A stretch of DNA of 64,000 bases. It comes from Herminiimonas fonticola. GTDB taxonomy: Bacteria > Pseudomonadota > Gammaproteobacteria > Burkholderiales > Burkholderiaceae_D. The notes under the pieces were generated by a model. It made no database searches and was not told the origin of the DNA. It was given only the letters and a program-made list of their open reading frames with translations. Position numbers and translations under genes: made by a program. This document shows positions 24,546-31,663 of the stretch, one piece after another. Where the stretch lies: the NCBI RefSeq assembly GCF_003293745.1, contig NZ_PTLZ01000001.1, positions 1,116,001 to 1,180,000 of the forward strand, in the 5' to 3' direction. How positions within the stretch are numbered: position 1 is the first letter of the stretch; each line of letters opens with the position of its first letter.

Positions 24546-25091
24546 ATGCTAGAGCACTTCTTAAAGAATAACGAGGACATGCTCTCAGCTGCTGCGCATT
24601 GCATTGAAGTACGACAGTACGTTCCAGCACAAGTACTTCTTTATTCGCATATAGATACGTTGGCCTGGGCAGGTTCATCTAAAGGAAAGATTGCAATCGG
24701 AGAGAGTTATGAAGCCTGGGTATCCACGTGGCTTTTGCCAGAGCTTGTTTCCAGCTACCCCACACTTACCGCAAGCGAACTCTATGCTGCCCGATGCGGC
24801 ATGGTACATACGCTAACAGGTACGTCGCGTTTATCTTCGGCTGGGAAAGCGAGGCGTATCGGCTATGCCGCAGGCACTGCTAACGCACAGGCTATGGATG
24901 ATGCACTGGCTTCTACTAAGTTTGCGGGCCAGATTATAACGTTGCACTACGATGTTCTTCTTCGAGCTCTACGGAGATCTATTGATAAGTTCATCGCCTC
25001 ATCTTCTGAAGACGCTGAGCTTTTACAAAATCTCGAAGCTGCAGCTAAGCAGCATTATCAAATCCTACCGGACGTCGAGAGAAATAATTAA
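24546..25091 (+). CDS. HEPN-like protein of unknown function
   Basis: 181 residues, start at ATG 24546 with AAAGGAA upstream. Mostly helical. The segment LYAARCGMVHTLTG contains R83-x4-H88, matching the Rx4-6H motif of HEPN ribonuclease-like domains, in the helix-turn context seen in RCGxxH variants. HEPN proteins often act as RNases in toxin-antitoxin and phage-defence systems. Similarity is from the motif and helical pattern only. Sixty bases downstream of the RelE-like gene and on the same strand, so possibly one operon. Confidence 0.6.
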   Translation: MLEHFLKNNEDMLSAAAHCIEVRQYVPAQVLLYSHIDTLAWAGSSKGKIAIGESYEAWVSTWLLPELVSSYPTLTASELYAARCGMVHTLTGTSRLSSAGKARRIGYAAGTANAQAMDDALASTKFAGQIITLHYDVLLRALRRSIDKFIASSSEDAELLQNLEAAAKQHYQILPDVERNN

Positions 25092-25156
25092 CAGCTGTCT
25101 GTTTAGGCATGCATTACTTATGCATGAAATGCCCTCATTAATATCCGTAAATAAAA

Positions 25157-26032
25157 ATGGATCAAAGAGAACAATCAACCGGCGATGACGCAAATGAATA
25201 TTCTGCGAAGCATGCACGCGACTTTATGAAAGAAGTGCGGACGCTAAGAAATGCACAAGTGACCGTTCAAATAGATTTATATAGTTTGGCTGGTCAGCTT
25301 AAGGTTCCACGTGCACGAACATTTGCAAATGAGGGAATTGGACGAAGGCTGCAACTAATTGAACGAGCAGTTAATAACATCTACCGCATCTACCCACTTA
25401 ACAAGAAAACTTTCCTCACCAAGGATGAGTGCATAGACATTGCAATACAGATGCATGCTTTTGTTATTAACTTATATGCACTATTTGACAATATCGCATG
25501 GGTTTGTATTCTCGAATCTGGACAACAGTTGGCGCCATTGAAAATTGGCCCGTTCAAGTCAGAGTCGCAGCGATTTTTTCCAAAGCGGCTAAAAGAATAT
25601 CTCGCACAAGAAACAGTCAAAACTTGGTTTGATGATTACGGCAAACTCTATAGAGACTCTACTGCGCATCGCATTGCTCCCTATCTTCCTTCCCGTGTTT
25701 ACACAGCCGAAGACGGAAACCGCTGGCAGGAGCTTAATGAAGAATCAATGCAAACTTTATGCGCCACGGTATCTTGTGAAACAAGACATGAAGTTGATGA
25801 ACGTTTGGAAAAACACGAAAGCATTGAGAGGGAAAAGGAATCTTTAGGTCGCAACAGCATCATGATGGCACTTTCCCTGATAGGTGATGATGCCTCGCCA
25901 CCCATCTACATGCATCCACAGCTTATTTGTGACTGGGGTCTGGCTCACGAACTCATTACGACATTTACTGAAGCAATGCGCGAGCAATACGGTTGGAGCA
26001 AACCAAAAATTCCACCGATAGCTGTAAATTGA
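25157..26032 (+). CDS. HEPN-like helical protein, island cluster
   Basis: 291 residues, all-helical in appearance. A central hydrophobic helix AFVINLYALFDNIAWV and the motif YRDSTAHRIAPYLP (R166-x4-H171) recall a group of hypothetical proteins with an RxxxAHR-P-Y-P pattern that I regard as HEPN-related. A conserved-looking C-terminal portion (IYMHPQLICDWGLAHELI) follows. No signal peptide. Neighbours are another Rx4H protein upstream and a nuclease-like protein downstream. Function unknown; RNase activity is a guess to be tested. Confidence 0.55.
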   Translation: MDQREQSTGDDANEYSAKHARDFMKEVRTLRNAQVTVQIDLYSLAGQLKVPRARTFANEGIGRRLQLIERAVNNIYRIYPLNKKTFLTKDECIDIAIQMHAFVINLYALFDNIAWVCILESGQQLAPLKIGPFKSESQRFFPKRLKEYLAQETVKTWFDDYGKLYRDSTAHRIAPYLPSRVYTAEDGNRWQELNEESMQTLCATVSCETRHEVDERLEKHESIEREKESLGRNSIMMALSLIGDDASPPIYMHPQLICDWGLAHELITTFTEAMREQYGWSKPKIPPIAVN

Positions 26033-26129
26033 AAAAGCGCGTCATTCAATATCTGCCTCAGCAGGAAATGGTAAGTATTCATGCCGAGATTTATGGTCAT
26101 TTTTATTCAGCCAATTAGAAAGAAGTAGC

Positions 26130-28301
26130 GTGCGATTAGGCCCACATAAAACTAGTAAGACTGAAGCCGAAGTTTTCGCTGAGATTTTTGCTCTATGTAG
26201 TAGCCCGGGCTACGCTCACGCCATTGCTTACATCTGTCATCGAGACAACTTCGTTGCGTTTGACTCTGAAATGAAGGCAGACGACATGCAGAGGCTCTTC
26301 GCTTCCGACAGGTTGATTCGTACGGAGATTACGACGCTTATCGGACTCCTAGTACAGAATGCCGTTGACTTGAGTCTCCCGAGTCCAGAAACAATGCAGG
26401 CCTATGTGGACCGGACACTTCAGTTAATGGAAGAACTTCACGCGGCGATAGGCATGCCGATGTTCGAAAACATGACTGCATCAAGATCTGGTCAGTCAGA
26501 CGAGGCAGCTTCGCAACGTGGTGCGTTTCTTCGTGAACCAATCTTTTATGGTGGTGAGTCCGCTTATGGTTTTCAGTATCGAGACTTCTCACCAGAAAAG
26601 TATGGCAAAGACAATGACTGGTTGCGCAGAAAAATGGGCTTCGATATTCAAGCCGCTACTGCCGTTGTACGCGCCATTGGCGAAAGACAGAACATCAATG
26701 TCATGGAAGCACATAAAGCCATGCCTCCAGATGCTCCCGCAAGTTGGACAATTCTTCCTGGCTTCTACCTTGCCTCGGAAGAACTAGCACTTGCCAGTGG
26801 AGTTCCAATAGAGGAAGTTCGGGCTGTGCTGGATGCTTTTACGCTCAAAGGACGAAATACAACATTTACAGATGCCACCGCATTCAACTCCATTTCGGCA
26901 ACTCCATTAATTCCACTGCCAGATGGGCGCGTATTACTGTTCCAGTATTACAGCATTGTGGAAGCCCTCTATGAATCGCCTTTTTACTGGATGGGTGCGG
27001 ATGATACATATAAAGCAAAAGCCTTCAAGCACCGCGGTGAGTTCACGGAGTCATTCACTGCTCGCCGATTAGCGAAAGTCTTCGGAGGGGCAAATGTCCG
27101 CAGCAATATTGATGTTTTTCATGGGAAGAACAAAGCTGGCGAGATTGATGTTCTTGTGACATTCGGTGATCGCGTAATTGTCGTTCAAGCAAAGTCAAAA
27201 AGACTGACATTAGAAGCAAGAAAAGGAAATGACGGCCAAATTGAAGCTGACTTTCAAAAGGCAATTGCAGACTCGTATGAACAAGGATTGTTATGTGCTC
27301 GCAGGATACTCGATGGAGACTGCGCACTGCGTGACAGTGCAGGTGCGGAGGTCAAGTTAGTGTGGGCACCAAAAGAAGTCTTCATCCTCAATGTCGTTGC
27401 AGATCATTACCCCGCTCTAAGCTTTCAAGCTGGCCAGTTTCTGAAGCCTGAGGTTTCTGATGGAATCAGACCACCATTCATCATGGATGTTTTCCTCCTA
27501 GATGCGATGACGGAGATGCTTGAAACGCCACTGCGGCTTCTAAGCTATATCAACCAGAGAGTTCTTCAAGCTGATCGGCTGCACCTAGCCCACGAGTTAG
27601 TCGCATTGTCTTTCCATCTTAAGCAAAACCTTTGGCTCTCTCCGGAGAATTCCTTAGTCATGCTGGGAGACGACATTAGCAGCGACCTAGACCTTGCGAT
27701 GACTGTTCGGCGAGATGGTGTTCCTGGGAAAAGAACGCCAGACGGAATATTGACTAAGTTCGCTGGAACTGCGTTTGAGCGCCTGATAACGCAGATTGAA
27801 AAGAAGAGTGATCCAGCTGCGGTTGAGCTTGGTTTTCTTTTGCTCAGCATAGGAGAAGAAACATGCCGACACATTGACGAGGCCATTCACCAGATAACTC
27901 GACGAGCTAAAGTGGATGGCAAACTTCACGACTTTACAGTCGGCATTGGTGAGACAGGGGAAGGCATATGCCTGCACTGTAACCCTAAGTCCTCAGACGA
28001 AGCCGCAGATAGACTGGCAGCTCATTGCCACCTGCGGAAATACACGCAGAAAGCACACAAATGGATTGGTCTTTGCCTAAACACTGACGAGAGCATCCGT
28101 ATGGGCGTCGTTTTGGATTTCGAATGGGAGCAGTCCGATGAAATGGACTCACAAACTGCAACAATGCAGCAGCGTAAGGGAGGCGCGGTCCCTCAGAAAC
28201 CTTTTGTTAAATGGACGAGGGACAAAACTGGCCGCAATGAGTCTTGCCCATGTGGTAGCGGGTTGAAATACAAGAAGTGCCACCTTGGTAATGCGCCGTA
28301 G
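26130..28301 (+). CDS. Large protein with PD-(D/E)XK nuclease-like domain and C-terminal SEC-C motif
   Basis: 723 residues, GTG start. A helical N-terminal part (1-290) leads to a nuclease-like core at about 303-390: GEFTESFTARRL (Glu), NKAGEIDVLVTFGDRVIVVQAKSK with Asp340 and the Q353-x-K355 variant of the ExK motif, as in NERD/Mrr-like restriction-type domains. A long middle region is unrecognised. The last 25 residues are a SEC-C zinc motif (NESCPCGSGLKYKKCH), common as an appendage on nucleic-acid or ribosome-associated proteins. Probably a DNA- or RNA-cleaving effector, judging from catalytic residues and context; untested. Confidence 0.72.
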   Translation: MRLGPHKTSKTEAEVFAEIFALCSSPGYAHAIAYICHRDNFVAFDSEMKADDMQRLFASDRLIRTEITTLIGLLVQNAVDLSLPSPETMQAYVDRTLQLMEELHAAIGMPMFENMTASRSGQSDEAASQRGAFLREPIFYGGESAYGFQYRDFSPEKYGKDNDWLRRKMGFDIQAATAVVRAIGERQNINVMEAHKAMPPDAPASWTILPGFYLASEELALASGVPIEEVRAVLDAFTLKGRNTTFTDATAFNSISATPLIPLPDGRVLLFQYYSIVEALYESPFYWMGADDTYKAKAFKHRGEFTESFTARRLAKVFGGANVRSNIDVFHGKNKAGEIDVLVTFGDRVIVVQAKSKRLTLEARKGNDGQIEADFQKAIADSYEQGLLCARRILDGDCALRDSAGAEVKLVWAPKEVFILNVVADHYPALSFQAGQFLKPEVSDGIRPPFIMDVFLLDAMTEMLETPLRLLSYINQRVLQADRLHLAHELVALSFHLKQNLWLSPENSLVMLGDDISSDLDLAMTVRRDGVPGKRTPDGILTKFAGTAFERLITQIEKKSDPAAVELGFLLLSIGEETCRHIDEAIHQITRRAKVDGKLHDFTVGIGETGEGICLHCNPKSSDEAADRLAAHCHLRKYTQKAHKWIGLCLNTDESIRMGVVLDFEWEQSDEMDSQTATMQQRKGGAVPQKPFVKWTRDKTGRNESCPCGSGLKYKKCHLGNAP

Positions 28302-28333
28302 TTACTAAAGCACTCTTCAAACAAAGGAGAAGC

Positions 28334-29020
28334 ATGAAGATTTTTATGAACATCTATTTGATGTTTACAGGATGTTGGGTAGGTGGCGTACTGATTTGGC
28401 AACTAGATTGGGCAAATAAAGACGCGCCGGCTTGGGTTCAGGCTGTTGGTTCTGTCCTCGCTATTTTTGTTGCTATCGGTGTCTCCATAAATCAGCATAG
28501 AAACGATTTAACGCGTGACGCAATAAATGATGAGGTTGCAGTCCTGCGTCTTCTGCTTGGCTTGAGAGATGAAGTGGTAATCGCCATGAGGGGAGCGAAG
28601 ACGTCCTTTGGAAAGGGCATTTCGGAGGCCATCATTGGCGAAGGCGTGCAGATGACTTTCTATCCTTCGGATCGGCCGTTCAAAATTTACAATAGCAACG
28701 TCAACAGGATAGGCATCATTCCAGAAGATAAACTTCGGGAAACTATCATCGGGGCATATGCACGATTTGAACTATTGTTAGTCGCACTTAAAATTAACAA
28801 CGACCAACTTGCCGATTATTCAGCTATGCAGAATCTGCCTTATCCGACTGGAGGCATCATTGCGGTCGAAGAAGCCATACGCCAAGCGAAAGTTGACTTT
28901 TCACAAAGTAAATTTATCGAGCATGGCGACAGCCTTATTCAGGAATATTCAGACTGTTTAAAGTGTGCTGAAGAGCTTGTAATTGAACTCAACCAAGCCA
29001 TTAAAAATAGAAAAAATTGA
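28334..29020 (+). CDS. Membrane protein of unknown function
   Basis: 228 residues. An N-terminal membrane helix (about 5-25), a short loop WANKDAPAWVQAVGSVLAIFVAIGVSI giving a second helix (about 37-52), then a cytosolic helical domain. The W-x-Q-A-V-G-S-x-x-A-I-F-V-A-I second helix is seen in many small membrane proteins of mobile elements. The cytosolic part has no recognised motif. It is 32 bases after the nuclease-like gene and has AAAGGAG at a good distance, so probably in the same operon. Confidence 0.65.
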   Translation: MKIFMNIYLMFTGCWVGGVLIWQLDWANKDAPAWVQAVGSVLAIFVAIGVSINQHRNDLTRDAINDEVAVLRLLLGLRDEVVIAMRGAKTSFGKGISEAIIGEGVQMTFYPSDRPFKIYNSNVNRIGIIPEDKLRETIIGAYARFELLLVALKINNDQLADYSAMQNLPYPTGGIIAVEEAIRQAKVDFSQSKFIEHGDSLIQEYSDCLKCAEELVIELNQAIKNRKN

Positions 29021-29217
29021 TTGGGTCTCAATTAGTTATTTGTTATTTCATATCCGTACATATATGCGGCATACCGAGTGCGCTTTGAAGTTCGGGGAAG
29101 CTTGCGATTAATAAGTAGATACTTCCCAATACTCCATATACTTCAATGACATTTGCGAGTCCGCGCCCGCCCATTGATAGAACTAAACGCGACAATTTGA
29201 TTACGAGCCAAAGGTAC

Positions 29218-29451
29218 ATGAATACGATAGAGATATCACTTGATGACGGAATTCTAGTTGCGGCCCTACCCAACGGAGAGACGCTCGAATCTGCTGATGC
29301 GATTGTCCTAGCTTCGCTTTTAGTTAAAGCAGGTTTTCAAAGTGAGGATATTTCTCACATTGACTGGCATAGTGATATGGACAGAAGTCCATCGAGTGGT
29401 CAGAAAATTGCGATTCATGAATATTTGCGTAACCATTCAAATCCATCGTAA
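29218..29451 (+). CDS. Small acidic island protein, copy B
   Basis: 77 residues, 66 of 74 aligned residues identical to the protein at 23357-23623; the two DNA sequences stay alike from just before the ATG (ATACATGAATACGATAGAGA / GTACATGAATACGATAGAGA) to the codons for HS. It ends 11 residues earlier, with no basic tail. The ORF could be extended upstream, but similarity between copies begins at this ATG. It is convergent with the SprT-like gene. Most of the changes are conservative or synonymous, which suggests that both copies are maintained. Confidence 0.68.
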   Translation: MNTIEISLDDGILVAALPNGETLESADAIVLASLLVKAGFQSEDISHIDWHSDMDRSPSSGQKIAIHEYLRNHSNPS

Positions 29452-29503
29452 AGCAATCGGTATCGCAAAAGTCCGACGAAATTCAGCCCATCACTTGCAG
29501 TAT

Positions 29504-30259
29504 CTACTCCGGAATAAAACTTGCGTCGCATGTCTCACATCTTATATGAAGCATTGGCTTTCCCCAGACATTGATCTTGCAATGTGGGCAGCAATATTTC
29601 GTTTTATAACGCGTTTTTTCCGCCGTCGTCTTCATTTCAGGGACAAAGTTAGGTATCAAAATCGAAACTGGAAGCTCAAGGAGAACTTCAGGAGAGTTCT
29701 TCATGAACTTTGTTGGAACTGAGCGCTTATGTTTTCTTTTCAATGAGTCTTCGCTACCTTGCAGATTAGTCCGCCGATCGACCCAATTAAATTGATACCC
29801 CTTTTTTATCAACCCAATGCACGAGCGTTGAAATACTCCCCCGTCAATCACATAATCAGACATCTTCTGACCGACTTTTCGACCACCTACTTGAGCAGAT
29901 GAGCTCGGCATTAATCCAATTGATTCCATTTTTTCTGCCCATTCACGATTGTGGTAACCAGACCGACTAGGATTGCCAAACTCGTGTTGCCACAAATGGC
30001 ATTGTTCATGGACAAGTGTTTGAAATATTTCGATTACTTTGCGATTAGCAAAATAAATTGGATTTAAGGCTATCTCATGCACATCGGAAGCGGACGTGCT
30101 ACTCCAGCGCAACGGCGAGAAAAATCCCATTGTGTTTTTCTCACGCTGGACAGTAATTAAGCACTCTGGAAGAGCTCGATCAAAAAGCGTCCGATTGAAG
30201 TGTTCGTACGCATATTGCAACTGCCCATAAAAATCGTTAGTTGGCTTGACTGCTTTCAT
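29504..30259 (-). CDS. SprT-like zinc metallopeptidase
   Basis: 251 residues. The SprT-like domain occupies the N-terminal ~150 residues, with the zinc site LVHEQCHLWQH (HExxH-type HEQCH) and the downstream GYHNREWAEKM. A C-terminal zinc ribbon (CCPHC...CETC, about 220-245) completes it. SprT-like proteases cleave DNA-protein crosslinks (Spartan/SprT) and are recurrent in mobile elements and defence islands. Divergent from the methyltransferase/ATPase pair, with a near-perfect palindrome between them. Confidence 0.85.
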   Translation of the reverse strand: MKAVKPTNDFYGQLQYAYEHFNRTLFDRALPECLITVQREKNTMGFFSPLRWSSTSASDVHEIALNPIYFANRKVIEIFQTLVHEQCHLWQHEFGNPSRSGYHNREWAEKMESIGLMPSSSAQVGGRKVGQKMSDYVIDGGVFQRSCIGLIKKGYQFNWVDRRTNLQGSEDSLKRKHKRSVPTKFMKNSPEVLLELPVSILIPNFVPEMKTTAEKTRYKTKYCCPHCKINVWGKPMLHIRCETCDASFIPE

Positions 30260-30270
30260 TTTTCATGTGG

Positions 30271-30294
30271 ATAATGTATCGTACGAAACATTAT
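30271..30294. promoter_or_regulatory. 24-nt near-perfect palindrome in the SprT/methyltransferase promoter
   Basis: The half ATAATGTATCGT and the half ACGAAACATTAT are complementary except for one A/A pair. It occupies the middle of the 66-base gap between divergent start codons (30259 and 30326). Such a centre position can control both genes at once. It shares AATGTnTC half-sites with the palindrome at 22373-22396. The binding protein could be the XRE regulator or the methyltransferase itself. Confidence 0.65.
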
Positions 30295-30325
30295 AAAACA
30301 AAATTCTGATATTTCAGGGGGCTAA

Positions 30326-31654
30326 ATGGATGATTTCAAATCTGGGTCGGAAAATGAATCGTATGGTTCTTTAGCAATGCCGACTTCATTTGCATCGCCT
30401 AAAAAAATCTTGCGATTTGCGGATTTATTTTCTGGGTTAGGAGGATTTCATGTCGCCCTCGAAAAACAAGGGATGCAATGCATTTTTGCCTCCGAGCTGG
30501 ATGGTGAGCTACGAGATATTTATGAACGCAATTTCGGATTGCGACCTGAAGGTGATATTCGGAAGGTGAACGAACTAGATATACCTCCACACGACGTTCT
30601 GTGCGCCGGATTTCCCTGCCAACCCTTCTCATCTGCAGGTAAAAAGAAGGGGGCTGCATGTCCCGCATCTGGCAAGTTAATTGATGATGTTTTCCGAATC
30701 GTTAGAGCTCACAAACCTAGTTTTGTTATGCTTGAAAATGTTCCTGAAATTTTAACCATTCAAAATGGTGAATTTTGGGATCACATTAAACGCACGTTTA
30801 TTAAACTCGGTTATACGATTGATTACAGGATTTACTCCCCGCACGAATTTGGCATACCGCAAAAGCGTGAGCGTGTTTTTGTTGTTGCTAGCCAAGTGGG
30901 GTTAGACCACTTTAGTTGGCCTGTTATTAATCTTCATCCAGTTAAAAAATTATCTGATTTGATCGGAAACGATACTGAAACTCGGCCATTAGAAAAAGAA
31001 AAAATAAAGGTATTGAAGCGTTGGCAAGCATTGATTACTGAAGTAAAGACGTTCAGTCATAAAACAACCTTGGCGGCCGAGTTTGGTGCCGATTATCCCC
31101 TGACGGATTTGAAGCGCATGACATTGAAAGAGATGCGTCTCTTTAGAGGAGCGTTCGGCGCTTCATTATCTGAATGCAAAACATGGGCCGAGGTCATGTC
31201 GAAGCTGCCGCATTATGTTGGGGGGAAAGACGGAAAAACACCTGAGTGGCTGAAGCAATCAATTATTCATAGTAGGCAGCTTTATGAACAACACGTTGAT
31301 TTTCTTGATGTTTGGAAAACGGACTTTATCGACAGCCATAACAGTTGGCAAAAAATGGAATGGCGTGGCAATCGCCAAGTACCAAGTATTTGGAAACATA
31401 CAATCCAATTTAGAGCCTCTGGAATTCGTATCAGCAAACCTGATTACGCACCGTCTCTCGTAGCCATGACACCTACGCAAACACCAATAATCGGAGCAAA
31501 ACGTCGATATATGAGCGTGCGTGAAGCAGCCGCACTTCAATCATTAGATGGATTGAAGCATTTTCCAAAATTCAATGGTATGGCCTTCAAGGCATTGGGA
31601 AATGCAGTAAATGCTCATATCGTTGGCGAAATTGCCAATCAATTAATTCGCTAA
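30326..31654 (+). CDS. DNA (cytosine-5-)-methyltransferase
   Basis: 442-residue C5-MTase with motifs in standard order: I LRFADLFSGLGGF (30-41), IV AGFPCQPFSSAG (Cys98 nucleophile), VI LENVPE (135-140), VIII PQKRERVFVVA (177-187, variant QxRxR) and X ALGNAVN near the C-terminus. The target-recognition region lies about 215-390. It is complete and should be active; target site cannot be read from sequence. A strong AGGGGG precedes the ATG. The MORC-like ATPase follows nine bases later, so the two are coupled; no classical restriction endonuclease is adjacent. Confidence 0.95.
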   Translation: MDDFKSGSENESYGSLAMPTSFASPKKILRFADLFSGLGGFHVALEKQGMQCIFASELDGELRDIYERNFGLRPEGDIRKVNELDIPPHDVLCAGFPCQPFSSAGKKKGAACPASGKLIDDVFRIVRAHKPSFVMLENVPEILTIQNGEFWDHIKRTFIKLGYTIDYRIYSPHEFGIPQKRERVFVVASQVGLDHFSWPVINLHPVKKLSDLIGNDTETRPLEKEKIKVLKRWQALITEVKTFSHKTTLAAEFGADYPLTDLKRMTLKEMRLFRGAFGASLSECKTWAEVMSKLPHYVGGKDGKTPEWLKQSIIHSRQLYEQHVDFLDVWKTDFIDSHNSWQKMEWRGNRQVPSIWKHTIQFRASGIRISKPDYAPSLVAMTPTQTPIIGAKRRYMSVREAAALQSLDGLKHFPKFNGMAFKALGNAVNAHIVGEIANQLIR

Positions 31655-31663
31655 GGGACCGCT

